The notes under the pieces are model-generated. The model saw nothing but the letters and a program-made list of their open reading frames with translations, did not search any database and had not been told where the DNA came from. A DNA stretch of 64,000 nucleotides from Lucifuga dentata (taxonomy: Eukaryota > Chordata > Actinopteri > Ophidiiformes > Bythitidae): positions 119,852-183,851 of the forward strand of contig VXCM01000724.1 in assembly GCA_014773175.1 (NCBI GenBank), written 5' to 3'. Positions 35,101 through 49,900 of the stretch are shown piece after piece (within the stretch, counting starts at the first letter, position 1; every line of letters starts with the position of its first letter). A program made the translations under genes and the position numbers.

Positions 35101-38100
35101 TTACCACTTAAGGCAGCAACCTTCAGAATCTCAGGTAAGTAAGGTGGCAAATGCATTAATCACAAAGCCTAACATAGAAACAAATGTGTAAACCCTGAAG
35201 GCTTCTTGTGATCCAAAATTTTCACAATGTCAAAGTGGAAAAAATAAAGTGAGCCTCTTCTTTCTACCTATAAAACTGGATTTCTTATTGATTAAAAAGA
35301 AAAACGTAGTAGGAAATTTCTGGAATAAGGACAGTAAGATCACACTTACAGCAGGGTTTATTCATGCTTTCAGATACAGTATTTCTTTAAACAGCAGTTC
35401 CAACTTGTAATTGAAATATTTTTCGCTTCACTTCACTCTCCAAAAGCACTTGCAGAGGTGTTAGACAGCAGGTAAGGCTAAAGCGTTCGGTGCTACCAGG
35501 CTCATTTGCTTTCACAAACCTGTCTGGCACTTATTGCTTGTTACTATGTGGGTTACAAACAAATGAAAACACAGGAAGCACGAATGAGCAGCAGGTCGAA
35601 ATGTCAGAATGTGCAAAATATTAATGATATTTCTAATGATTATCTCCAGGGAAGGGGCTCTCAGCTTCATTATTAATTAAATACAAACACTTCATGCTAG
35701 ACTTACACCAAAGAAGCCTTGGTCTGCAGGGAAATCATAGATAGGACTTGACCCATAATTCTACACTTTGGTGTCAATTCCAAGTGAAGGGAAAGACAGC
35801 AAAGAGACTTGAGGATTGGTTGGATTGGTTATGCCACCGCAGAGCGTTCAAAGCTGACGTTCCTTCAGTTCTACAGCTAGGGCAAATCCGATCTAATTAG
35901 CTGTAAATATATAGATACTTCAACAATAAACAAAGTTAATCGGCCGTTATTTTAATACCATCTACATCATTCATGATTCTGATGAGGACAAAACTGACTC
36001 AAAACTGGAAAACAACAGATGTAATTGTGGAACATCAGCATGTAAAATAAGTGGTACTTGATTTGTGTAATGTATCACCATTATCTTATAATACAGTAAA
36101 CATATCTGATAATGAGGTGATTAATCAAGCAATCATATGAGGTAATTATCTTTTTTTTTAATCCACTTGGTATGAATACAAATTTGTACCTCATATCTTG
36201 CTGCACTTCTTAAATAACAGATTTATGAAGCAAGGTGCTCCACAGACTTATGGAGATAGAGAACAATCAACTCTGAACTGTGTTTGTATGAATATCTAGA
36301 AAACAGTTTGAATAAAGATGCTATTCTAACAATGTTCATCTGTTCTATATGGTGTGTTGTAGCTGCTGCCTCCATGCAACATCAACTACAGCATTTTTCA
36401 CTGTTATTATTTTATGTTGTGTGTACATGCATGTACACACACAGTCACCTGTGCTGGGGACTGCTCTGGAGCCCCTGGAGGTGGTTGTGGGGAGAAGGAT
36501 GTTGCACAAGCTGCTCATCATAATGGACAACACTACACACCCCCTACAAAACCTACTGGTTAGACAACAGAGTCTGCCACCTTAACAGCCATCTAATGAC
36601 TCCTGTCTGTGTCAGGAGAGGAGACTCCTCTGAGAGGCAATGCAGAATGCACATTTCACATTAATTTGCAATTAAGCAATATCTTGCCCAAGTTCTTACT
36701 CTTTTTTATTCTATTGTATCTAGTATAGTATCAGTGTTCTGTCTTTCACCTACCTCTGAGTGGCATCAATGCACAATGCACATTTTATATTTAATTTGCA
36801 CATTAAGAGCAATATCTTGCCTTTAAGTTTTTACTCTTTTTGTTAATTCTACTTAGTAGAGTATCAGTGTTCTGTCTTTTACTTAGTTCATTTTGTGCAA
36901 TTTTTGCACTTGCTGCTGCAACACTGGAATTTCCCGTTGGGAATAAATAAAGTACTACTCTACTCTTTCTTTACACCATAAACACACATACAGTCATGTA
37001 GTTGTCTTGTTTTCTCTAGTCCGTATCAGTATCTGCAGTGTCTTCTTGTATGATTTGATGGAGGCCAAACATGACAATATTAGTTCCATATGTTCAGAAT
37101 AGACACATCGACAGTGTATTTTTGACAGCCAGCCATTCTCAAGCTTGCAACTTGGCAACTTGGAACTAGTTCCAAGTTCTGGAACTAGTCCCATCATTAT
37201 CATGAATAATTGATATTTTTGTAGACTGTGTGTTAGTGTGCTAACTTGGTTCATTGACTGCCTTTGTTTGACAACAGTTGAGAAATATTGTTACTTTGAT
37301 CGCTATCTCCTATAATATGCATGTCTTCAGGTGCAATTTCCTGCATTAGAAACAGAAGCCTACACCATGTTTACACCGGATGGGGTCCAGAATGTTTCAC
37401 TTACCTTTGCCAAGTTCTTAATGAATGTTTCGACATCCTCGGAGAGCATTTGTTTAATTACAAAGCTTAAGGATGCAAGGGGGGCATATTCTTTCCACCA
37501 GTAAAAACAACCCCAGAATTTTATTGATCAATATCAATAGAAACTGTTTCTCCTGGTCCTCTGATAGTCCTGTGGTCTCACTTTCTTTCCTTTTCGTTAA
37601 TAAGGTCAGGAATATCAGATCAATGACATCTTCTGCTGCATGATTTCACTATTGATCACTTTTCACCAAATTCCCTTCTTGGCCTTTGCACCACCAGATT
37701 CACCATTCAATTTGTCTACCATATCATATTCTTTCCCTGTCCTCCACTGGTCCATGTCTATTCACCATTATAAATAGCTCACTTGTTTCTGGCTGTGTCC
37801 CAGTTTATTTAAAACGGGCCAGTTAAAAAAGAAAACCTCAACCCATGCCTCCCAATGAACTGCAGCCCCACTGCTACTGTAAGTTGACATTCATCTCCAA
37901 AACACTTGAGAAGCCGGTATTAAAACTGCTGTTAAATGTCTTGGAAACCCATAAAATTTTTGATAAATTCACATTGCTCCAGCATCAAAACACTGAATCA
38001 GCACTCCAAAGGATCTCAAGTGATACTTTGATGAATGCTGATGCTGGTGCGTGCTCAGCTCTTTTAATAATAGGCCTAAGAGCAACCTTTGATACTGTTG

Positions 38101-41100
38101 ATCAATGTATTGATAAGCAGAGGCGCTGAAAGGATATTAAATCTTATAATTTAATGTCCCTCGGGTCTCGATTCTTGGTGGAGTCACTTAGACAGATCAT
38201 TACTTCTTTTGATTTTTATTCTTATCATTGTTCTTACTATGAGTACACAGAGGATACTCAGCTGCTGCTTTCTTTTAAACCATTTCAATCGGTTTGAAAA
38301 GGTGTGTTACATGACTACAAATCCTGAATATAGTCACTCATAGAACTGCATCAAAGGCACAACTCTGCTTTGATCTCTTTCAGCCTATATTAACTCATGT
38401 CCCAGCAAATTAGAAGTGAATAACACATTCATTTTATCATTACAGTGATACTGTATGTGCCACAGGTTGGGTAAATTCTCCATATAAGAGCTCAAATCGA
38501 ATTTTAAATGATGTCTTGACCTATCATTTGGCTCTGCAGGAAATGTCAGACTACGCCTTCATAAACCTGCTGAACCATCTGACAGATAACACCATGCTTT
38601 ATCCATGTTGTAACCTACTTTTAAACCTTAAACCTCTGAATCCCACTCTTGTCCGGGCAGAGAGCAGAGACATGGCTGACTAAACATCCTGCATTTCCAC
38701 ATTTTAACTGCTTTGCTGACCCTGCTGGTTTGATAAGCAGTTCGTCTCAATGCCAAGAAACACTCAGCTGTCCAGCCATCACCATCGTTTTCCTACACCC
38801 ACAACAAACTAATACAAATAGCTGCTAAAGTCAAGTTACTGTCAGATGCTTGTTTTTCCAGCTTAGACATATTGCTAAATTACAATCTTTTGTCTCTTAT
38901 CGTGTTCTAGAATCTATTATTCATGACTTTATGTCATCCCAGCTGGACTGTTGTAACTCATGCTTTAATCATCGCTAGAGAAACTGCAGCTGGTTCAAAA
39001 GATGCAGCAAGACTCTTATGTAGAATCAGCCGTGGAGCTCAGACCTCCTCTGTCCCTGCTTCAGTTTCCAATGCCTGTGCATGTAAAATCATATTCAGAT
39101 TCAGATTCTGTTGAGCACATATACAGCTTCCATGATCAAGCTCCTGCTTAAATCCATTAACTCTTAGCAAGACCAACTGACCAGTTTAAGGCCATCCCTC
39201 TGTCAAAATTCAATGCCATGGTTGACTTTTGGGTTTAAAACCTACAGACTGTGGAACAGCCTATCCTATCAAAATCAGGTTGGTCAGCAATGTTGACTGT
39301 TGATAACTGATTGCTTACTTACCAATTATCATTATTTACTCTACATGTCAATGGCTGATCAAAATAGAATATAATTAATTTGAATGTAAAAAGTGATTTT
39401 ATTTATTCAGTTCCTGAGATAATTAAAAATATCAATGCAACTGCATTTGACTATAAAAAATATATTTTTGTTAGAAATAGATATTTTAAATCAATGTAAT
39501 GAAAAAAACAAACAGAAAAAAATTTAACACACAAAACCACAAAACCATGACAAATGTTCAAATCTGTTTTCAGGACTCCACATCCAACATAAATGCCTGA
39601 CTTTATTTCAATTGTATCTAGTGTAGTGCTGATCTTATAGAATTAGAAACACAAATACAAGCAAAAAAAACAAAACCCGCACGAACATACTGAGTACACG
39701 CCCAGTACACAGGATGTCAAAGTGAAACCTCCTTCACAGATCCATCTGATAATCACACAGGATATCCAGTCATGCTTCTGTGAACATACTGGATTACACT
39801 GCTCAGCTCGCCCTGATCCCACCTGCTCACGGACAAGGCACACGGCAAGAAGAATGAAATTGAGGAAAAGATAGAAAGAGTGATAGAGGAGGAGATGAAA
39901 CTGTGCCACAGAATGCGAATCAGATGAATTATCTCGCCATGGCTGCAGGGTGTGTTGAAGAAGTGGGAGCAGAAGTAGGCCCTTTAGCTTTTGCTTGATT
40001 CTAAGTATAATAATATATAATAATACAAAACAAATAAAAAGCTAAAGACCTTCGCCGATATTTTCTTACCACTATCTTGAGCACAGAGCTGAAGAGCTTT
40101 GTGTCCTCCGTCACTCCACCGATGTAGAGCTTCCTGGAAAAGACGGGTGGGTGGTCATTCTCATCCTGTACCTCAATGAACACCTTGGCTGTGTTAGCTA
40201 GAAAAAGCAAACAGCAGAAGAAAGCATCTGGTAACTCCTGTGGAAGGCATTTTTTAATCATCAACACAAATCTAGCTTCCTACATGGTACAGCATAAGAT
40301 CTCGTATCATGTTTTGTAGTTAAAGATGAAGCAGAATACAAAACACAAAATGACATTGCAGTGTACACAATTAGAGAGTTGTTGGGTTTGTCTTCCTGGA
40401 TGCATTTGAACTTTGCAACTCATACTCCTTACTATGTCACACTATAAAAAAAAGAGTGGGGAAAAAAACAAAACAAAACAAAAAACACAATATGTCCCCT
40501 TTAAGTTAAATATCAGATTTATTTTTCTGGTAGAATCAGTCAAAAACACTCTTTGTGCTCATACTCATTACACTGTATAAACTGTGTGGTATGGGTTTGG
40601 TTTAAAATTTGACTAAAGCTGGACTGAGTGTTGAAAATCATTTTCATTTCTTCATTTAATAATAACTTGACTGAATGTTGAATGATGACAATATTTGAAG
40701 TGGATTTGTAATTTCCTGCTGGAAGCAACACATTTCTTAGCCTAAATGAACCCTTTCCCTGAAAGCCTACGAGCTCTGTTAATGTAGATGACAACTTTCA
40801 ATCAATAGTGAGGGGGTTAATTTTGTTTTCATTACGACAAATTAGAAATTGAGGCTGAGAATTGTTGATATTTCTATCTTTTACTGCCTCTGATGAGTAT
40901 TAAAGAAAACAAAGAGGCCAGTTTACATTCTGTTTAGTGACAATTAGTGATAATCAGTGATTTCAGAGAAATCGCATGGTGAAATGATGAAATCGACAAT
41001 GAAATCTTTACTTCTTCGGCAATATTTAAAGAGAGCTCTGCCACATGAGCCTAATAAACCAGCTGCACCACTTTTTGCTTTCCACACAACCTGGTGCAAG

Positions 41101-44100
41101 ACAGTATGAAGCATGAAAGGCTCCAGAATTTTAGCAGACAAACATTTTCCATATTATTGGGAATAATAATTTGCAGGGATTATGGAAATTACCAGCTCAT
41201 GTGATCCTAGAGTTAAATTAAAAAGGACACATTTGCTGGTTAAAACTGGCTTTGCTTTTAAAGTTTATGAATCATGCATTCTGTCCATTTAAAAAGAAAC
41301 AAATACAAAGAGCATATAAACATGCTTCCCCCTAATCTGTCATAGTTACACTTGTGCAAAGTGCAGCATTAATATGATATCTTTCCAACACTGCAGTTTA
41401 GGGAAAAATATGCATTATCAAGGACCATTTTTCTTCTGGTGGTGTACAAAAGTGTAAAATCATGTGGCACAGGAGCTAAGGATGCACCGGGGGAATAGGA
41501 CAAACAAAAACACATCACATTAAATTACAGGCACAAAAACTGTGGTGTGAGGCACTAATGGAGGACCCTGGGGGATGAGACGGAGGTCTGCAAAGTTTCT
41601 CTCCTCATTTTCCATTTCTTCTTTGAAGAAAGTGGCTATTTTCCATTCTCTGAGTCTCATGACATATAAATACAGCGACTCACTTTCACTCCTTCGCTCT
41701 CTCTCATTAAGAAGAGGGACTGCTGCTATTGCAGAATAAACTTGAGCGTGCCTAAGAGTGCACTTTCATTCAGATAGCAGATCTAATTAATCTCTGTCTT
41801 ACTCTGTGTTACAAGCATGTGTCTGCACCTGTGTGAAGACATGTGTGTACATTTATGCTTTGTGTGTTGGTCCTAATTAGGCAAAGAGAATCTTAATCTG
41901 CCAAATAAGTCTGGTTCTGCTCTGATAATTTGAACTCAATAAAGATCCTTTAATGAAAAGACAGATGTTTCCTGTCCTTGATCTGCATTACAATATTAAA
42001 AAGAGAAATGGTTTCTCTACCATCTGCCAAAAGAGGACGTCTTCCAGGAAAGCTCTCTTAGTTGTGAGAGCCATCTACTTTAAATCTATCAGGAGACCAA
42101 AGTCTGTGTGTGCATGCAACTATCATTAGCATGCGAGACAGATAGCTGAAGTGAGGAGGAGAAAAGCAGGTAAGGTAGATCGGTGATGATTCATTGATAG
42201 TTCTGATGGATCCAGAGTGAAGTAGTAGCCCTATTTGTTGCCAGCACATTATTCATCATTACACTCGAGTCAGTGAACTGTCCGCTAAAGGATGTGATGA
42301 AGTTCCAGCTGGTACGTGGCCACTGGCAGTCCCAGCCTATACAGTACATGTGAACACACTAGTGTTGCATTAACTATAATTTTCTATCATTTGCTGAATT
42401 TTAAAAGCAATGATAATTGCTACTTGCAAATCCCATCTGTTATTTTTACAGATACATTTCTTGTTTTGAAACATAGGTGCTACTCAGAATTAGACAGAAT
42501 ACATCAACGTGGCAAAATATGGCAACAAATGAGCATATGGACAAGCAACCAACAGCTCAGGTTTTGGAAATATATATGCAAGTCACCAAAACCATCTTAA
42601 GGAACTTTAAAGGGGAGATGTTATACAGAGATCTTCTTTGAAACCTTTTCAGGGCTTTTGTGTGCAAAAACACACTGATCAGCTTCTTCTCTCCCTTGTT
42701 GCAGCACCACTGTGCACACTGAGCAAAAACAGGCAATTTTAGATACTGTCTCTTTAAGCAATACATATTAATATAAACATGCTACAAACGTGAACAACTA
42801 ATCAAAATGAAGCTTCCAGGGCAGTTCAGTAACTATGGGTTTGTCTTACTAGATGCATGGATGGAAGTGAACCTCAAATTTTGCAACTTTGACAATGTTC
42901 AACATATACTCCCTACTATATTACATAATAAAATGATGGAAAATAACAACAAAAAAACAACAAACACAAACGGAATATGTCCCCTATAAATTGATTGATG
43001 CTGACTGGAGTGTGATGCGAGAAACCAATCGCAGGCTGGAGCAATCCTGCAGCTGATCAACCAAATGGAACTGCACAGTAGAGTGATGGCGCATAGAGCA
43101 CAAACAAACATGGGCGTAATCAGATATGACAGATTCAAATTAAAATGTCTTCCCTGATTTCTAAAAACCTCCCATACCTCCCGCCCCCACGTCTCTTACT
43201 TTTGGAAGGCACGCGCAGGTTGGACATGACAATCACCATGGAGTCTGCCTGGACTCTCAGCACATAACTGGTCACACTCTCATAATCCAGAGGGTTGGCT
43301 GTGTAGATCACGCCTGTCCTGTTGTTCACCTGAAAACGACCTGGAAACACACGCAAAGGAGTACATGAAACATGAAAATCACATTTATATGGACTGGCTA
43401 TATGTCTTTGGCTCACTATTTTTTTTTCCAGATATTATTTAATTAGATTAATTAATTAAAAATGTTATTGGGCTGAGAAAGCAAACTAACTGGAGCATCT
43501 TAGGAAAAGTGACTACTGCTAGAGCTTCCGTATGACACAGACACAGACGAGTGCCAGAGTGCTTACGGTTTCAGCTTCATGTGAGAAAGAGGCGACTGAC
43601 AGCTTTCCTCCTCTTCCTTCCCACACTGTTTGGCCCTTTCTCCAAATTTAGTCTGCCACTTTTTGGCTTAAAGACCTGAGCTAACCTGACACCTGTCTGC
43701 TGTGCTTTTCCAAGCTGCAATTATGGTTTTCAGACTTTCTCCACCGGTGTGAAAAGTAGCCTTAATGGTCAAAAACAGGCGGAAAAGTGCACTTATGCTA
43801 TCTTTTTGGCTCCTACACACACACAAAAAAAAAAAAAAAANCAAAACAAAAAAAAAAACACACACACACACACAATAACAACAGCTTAACAGCAAGAACT
43901 GAAATAAGATTGAAAACACAGTGTCATGACAATTTTATAGCTTTTCAATGAGTATAAATGTTATCTACAACATGCTGAAGCTAGCTCAAAAATATATTTT
44001 GTGTAGTTTTTGCTTTAGCATGATGAAATACTGGTTTTTGGACAGCTGTCACAGAAAAGCTTTCCAGAAATTCACACACTGGCACAAAAGTATGTGTAGG

Positions 44101-46913
44101 ATTATTGCACTGCAGTGTGTATGATATCTATAATAAATACCTTCTTCATTTCCTGCCACGATGGAGTAGAAGATAGTTTGATTGATAGCAGAAGCTAGAA
44201 TCTTCCCCACTGATGTGCCAATGGGAGCCAGCTCACTAACTGGTGCAAACCTGGATAGACACAGAACAGAAACCATGAGGAAAACTGGATTACAAAAAAA
44301 AAAACCTCAGACCTAGAGGAAGTAGTAAAGCTGAGACCCTTGGGCAGAGACAGGAAAAGCTGGAAAGATTAGATCTCCTAGCTGGCCTAGGAGTGCTTGA
44401 ATCACTTGAGGAACTGAATTCCTCCAACTCCTCCTGAGGGAGCTATTCAAGAGAAGCTGGAGGAAGATACTGGGTGTTAAACAGGTGAACAGGAGAACAG
44501 TGGTTCTCAGTCTTGGTCTTTGTGTACCACAATGGCTTTGTATCTTCTATCACTACCTGCTGATTGGCCTGATTAGCTAAATCAGGTGTTGAGCAATTCA
44601 AGACCTGGGAGGCATGAACTCCTGGTGAAGGGAACACATCTGATTAAACTAATCAGCTCTGGGTTGAGCAGGAAGAGATGGAAAATTGAGGACCAGGAGT
44701 GAGAAGCACTGCACTAACCACCAGGTTAGTGCAGTGCTTAGTCCAGGATTAGTCCAGGATTGAGAAGCACATGGCTAACAGCATAAAGCAAGAATGGTAT
44801 TTCTTTGTATTGTGAAAGCGGTCGGAGCATACTCCACATGTGCTAAAATGTATTTCTGAATTTGTATTATTTCCTTATTTATTCATTCATCAATTGCCAA
44901 AAAATGAATGTTCGTTGAGCAGGTTTGACTGAGAATCTGGCATGGAATAACTGACTGTCAGACAGCTTCATCATTCTCTGAAGATAACATCAGTATTGCA
45001 ACAAAAGAATTGACAGTTAATGCAACATAAATTCTTCCATGAATAGCTGAAGTGTTTTTCCCTGATAAGTGCAAGTGTATAACAGCCAATAACTATCCTT
45101 GACTATCAGCAGTACAAGTATGTAATCTCATCCAGCAGATATGATTGTCACCACTCTCCACAGAAATTACAGATACTATAAATAGCAGGAAACCCTGTCT
45201 TCGCAGCGATTCGGTGAGGACTGATTTAAGTTGATAATGCCATCTCACTCTGACTTTCTCTTGTGATATTGTCAGTGAGTTCACATTCATTCTCTCATCT
45301 CCGTATATAAAAAGTGTGTGCGCACACGTGCATGCACAGTGGTATGCCTTCTTTTGTACTGTGCAGTTTTCAAGTTTCAGTATTATTAATAGCATCAGAA
45401 AAAAGCAACAGAAAAAAGTGACAGTGTTGTAGGAAAAACTCGCACACCATAATCTGCAGCAGTCATATTCTATTATGAAGCCAATCTCAATGTTAAAAAA
45501 ATATATTTTTGTGAGATAACAACGTCTCTCCAGTCTGTGTTATGAACATTATTGGTAACTAGAGGCAATTAGTGCCCAGATCAATGCTTTAACTTCATTA
45601 TTGTAATCTTTGCTGACCCCTCAGTTGCCAAATATTTTACTGCATGAATAAGAAAATGGTCCTCCAGGAAAGAACAAAATCACGGTCAGCCTGAGATTCA
45701 TTTCAGGGTTGATTGTTATTTTATAGCTCAGCTCTCGCTTTGAAAATGCAGTTATGTGAGGTTCCACACACAAGACTAAACCAATTTCCTAAGAGGAGAT
45801 GAAGACTAGGGAATGCTTCATTCAGACAGGAAAGAAGAAGTTTATTTGCTCTAAAAGACACAGATGTAAGGGACAATGAATGGCGCTGTCTTTCCTGCTT
45901 TTTAGACAGGCGATGGGTATAACATTCAGTATAGAAATGTGTTTACCACCCTTAAAGTTTCAGAGGAAAACAAAGGTACAAACAGCAAGTTCTTGGAGGA
46001 CACAGAGTACAAGAGACCTGTCTATCCATCCTGGAGGGTGCAGTTACTGTCTCTGGAGACAAACAATCCCCAAGGACATCTTGGATTGGAAATATTTTGG
46101 GAAAATATATGCCATTTTTCTGTCAAAGGATGAGACAGTGCAGCTACAGACACTAGCATTTTGAAGGATTATATTGCTATATGCTCACAAAATCTTTAAC
46201 AGCAAAACCAGTGCTGTTACTGTCATGTGTATGGCTATGCTGTTTGATTAACATTTAATAACTCTTGTTCAGTTTCCCTCTGTGTGTAGACAGAAAGTCT
46301 GTCACTGAATAATTGGCGACTCTACATATCAGGAAACACAGGGAATTATCGTGCTCCACAGTGATGGGAACAGATTTATTAATGCGGCCTTCACAGAAGA
46401 AGTCTAGCTGGTTGAGTTGGGAATAGGCAAGCCCTTGAACGTGTGAGAAGGGGGGGTATGCAGCACTGCTCGATGGGTGACTATGAATTCACATTATGTG
46501 CCATTCATTGGGACCAAAATGCTCACCAATGAATGTATGCATGTTCATTTTATTATATTTTGCACCAATCTAATGTCTGTCCTAGAGCCTAACATCACAG
46601 AAGTGAGGATGTTATTGAATAGATAAGATTGTTTTCAACACAAACTAACAATCCCTTTTGAGCTAAGAGGTTCTGGTTCACACATAAATCATTTTCATGA
46701 TGTAGGATAGTATTGGCCATTCACACAAGTGCTTGACTAGAACTGTACATGAGACTGTTTAAAAGGGTTAAAAATAAAACATTTTTACAGTAAGTAAATG
46801 TTGTAATAGCCGTTATTGTAGGTATAATCAGGTACTAGAATAGTAGGTACATATGCATGGAAAGGGAAAATGCGAGGTCTGATCTCCCGTTAATGCCCTC
46901 AGCTATGCCTGAA

Positions 46914-46958
<45 letters not shown>

Positions 46959-49900
46959 AACTTCACTATTTCTCTCTCTCTCTCTCTCTCTGTCCTCCCA
47001 GGCTTGAAATAAAAATAATTTTTCACGACTCCATGTGTTCACCTGACGGAAAGGAGAGATACCTGCTGCAGGTAGAGAACCACATCCTGCTTCTAAGTGC
47101 ACAAAGCCCATATCCTCACTACATGTTTTTAAGCACCGTGAAAGAAGGGATAAAATTAAAGACTGTGGTGATAAACAGGAAATAAAATTAAACAGGGAAA
47201 TGTGCAGTGATCAAAGTATTTCTTTATGTAGAGATTTCACAAGATTGGATGTTCTACATGGAGGCACTTTGCATAAAATATGGAGTGACCTGTCGGCCAA
47301 CCCTATTATGCAGGCATATAGTGACTGTGTTCACTCTTTCAAGCAAAAAGCCAGAGCCAGAGCAGCGCTGCTCTGGCTGAATGATAAATCCACATACTGT
47401 AGAAAAATATAGCATCTGTAAAAACTGAACTTGGATTTATTGCTGACAAGTATCTTGGCAGGTACTTGAGCCAGAAAATTAAAAGTAGGGAAACAACACA
47501 GAACCTGAGTGGAGATGAAGCTGGGCATGAGGGTAGCAAATATCCCCTGGTAGAAGATAAGAGACCCTTTAATCGTGAGCCAAAAACATACCTTTTTATT
47601 AAGCCTCAAGATTGTAATAAAGCAATAGAAGACAACTGCCATTATCTACTGAGATCCCAACGTTTTCGGTTGGTTTGAATATAATCACAGTTTTCTTAAC
47701 ACAGCATCTAGTGGCTGGTTTTTTTTTTTGCATTAACTGTGCTGGTTGTAGCTTAGGAGAAAGGTCATATAACTGTGTGGTAATCCATTCAACCAATGGC
47801 AAATGTGTTTCCCTTGGCTTGTTGTTTCAGTGTGAATGTGGCACTAAAGGCTCTTCGATGCTAGCAACAGGATTCATGGTGTGATTGCTGGGAAGAGGCA
47901 GAGCTGACATGTAATCACTTCACAATAAAGCGCCGTTGCCTCAGGGGTGTACGATGCCGAGAAGTGCCAAGGGGGTTGTGAAGTTGTATAAGAGTGCCGA
48001 TTAATGTGAAGAGGGGGTGACAGAAAAGTTAAATAGTGAGATAGACCGATAGATATGTAATGTAGGCATAAAAAAGTAATAGAGGAGTAGAAACCAAGAT
48101 GGTCACTGAAGCTCAATAAAAGCACTCTAAAAGCAGCATGTAATTAAGTGGGAGGAGTTATGAGCCTGTTGCTATACTGAGACTTGAGGCTACCAAAGAT
48201 GGTAAATATGTTGTGTATCTAACAGCCAAGCGGCCACATATACAGGTCAATTACTCACATAATAAAGCTGTGTACTATTTACAAAGGCCAAATATGTTTT
48301 TCAATCCTTTCATACTCAGATATGAAACATCCAGAGAGAGAGAGAGAGAAAGAGAGATGGATATAGAGAGAAATAAAGTGGAGGTAAGGTGTTGATGGCA
48401 TGCCTACAGGAAGCAGCAGAGAGTCCTGGGGTCGACATGAGAAAAGGTGAATGACGCGCCACTGAGAAGTGTGGCACCGGGCTCAGAGAACCCTCTGCCC
48501 CAGGGCCAATGGAGGAGTGATGCTGACGAGACAAGGCAAAAGCGTACAAACCGTGTTGTGTGACACAGGTGCAGCAGTTACCTTGTTGACTCTCCGCCTC
48601 CCTCTCCATCACAATCTGTACACACACTGTACCGCCCAGCGAACAAACAGTGATGGACACATCGGGAGATAAAGAGACTGACCTTATCGAATGTGTTCTT
48701 CTTGTGGATGTGGAGAAGCAGTGGCATGTCAAGGTCTTAATAATGAAAGTTTACACGTATTGTGTACGAATGCATAAATGCTTTTCCAAGTGCTGCAGCG
48801 TTAGGTAAAAGTGGCATTGCTCTGTAGATTTTGTTCAGCAATTATGAATCACATCACAGTACAATGACTGCTTTGAGGTTACGTTGTGGTACTTGCTAGT
48901 TTCTGCCTGGAAGCTAATTCAGAGAGTCAGAACTAAATTAATTTAAAGAAATACTCTGACATTTTGTAAATACTCTTGTTTGCTGTGTTATTTGGCGTAA
49001 GATCAGAAGATTTGTATCAGTTTCATCTCTCTGTATCCAGAACTGGAAAAGATTCAAAATGTTCTGAGCCGAGCTTGGCACAGACCCTTGCCTCAAACTG
49101 TATTCCTGTATTTAGTATTGTATTTTGTTACATCTGTATTTATGGCATGTAGACATAGAATAACAAGATATTGTGGTTCGTGACTATTTACTGACAATCA
49201 AGCTGAGATTTGAACCTTATAGCTGCAATAAACATTTTTTAGTCAATAGGAGGCAGACAAATAGCAAAACTATCCTGACAGATGCTTAGATCAGATGTAC
49301 TGCAACTTATTAGGTTGCTATTTCTTTCTTAGAAATTTCGATTTGGAAAAGTAGTCACTTATGAGAACTCCTGGAAATGATTATCTCCAGTTTTATACCT
49401 CAAAGTACAGTGTATTCATGCAGCGAAGCAACACAATGAGCTATAAGTGGCTAAAATACACATAAAGCGACCCAGAGAGCCATTTGATTAGATGGTAATA
49501 TCTATAATGACAGTTATTTGAGTTTTTAAATAAATAGCTTCTTGTGTGCTGATTGCCACTTTGTGTGCAATGCATTTTTCCTTTCTGAGAGCCCAATGAA
49601 ATCAAAGTTCAACTTGAAATAATGAGTCCACCACCCCACATATAATTTAATATACAGTATAATATTATGCAGTCTGACCTCTAGCATGTGATAGATGCAA
49701 GGTTAACTGTAACAGCTGGAAAAGACGGAGAGAGATGGAGAGACGGAGGGGAGGAAGGAGAATGAGACAGATAAAAAGGGTGATTACTAGCCTGAAAACA
49801 CTCAAGCTATTCAAAAGCTTTTGCCACATCTGAAAGCCAGGGTATCACGCTGCAATTCCCTTATGGAAGGAATCAGATTCTCTGTCTAAATCATAAAAAC

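Larger units (their letters stand above)
32646..40069 (-). other. 7.4-kb intron with LINE remnants
   Basis: Contains a poly-T with N (33284-33320), a CT tract (33618-33662), two LINE fragments on the plus strand (36420-36960, 37720-39290) and a 22-bp perfect palindrome (37157-37178). No host coding exon is expected, since phases on both sides are 0 and the protein is continuous. Confidence 0.75.
40198..43199 (-). other. 3-kb intron with two copies of MITE-like family A
   Basis: Holds a partial copy (40384-40507) and a complete copy (42606-42990) of the same element; nothing else recognised. Confidence 0.75.

Noticed and set aside
37845..38129. 94-codon plus frame as a host gene
   Set aside because: Belongs to a decayed LINE reverse transcriptase.
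47200..47678. Cluster of 60-100-codon frames on both strands
   Set aside because: No similarity to known families, no splice-site or codon support; chance open frames in an intron.
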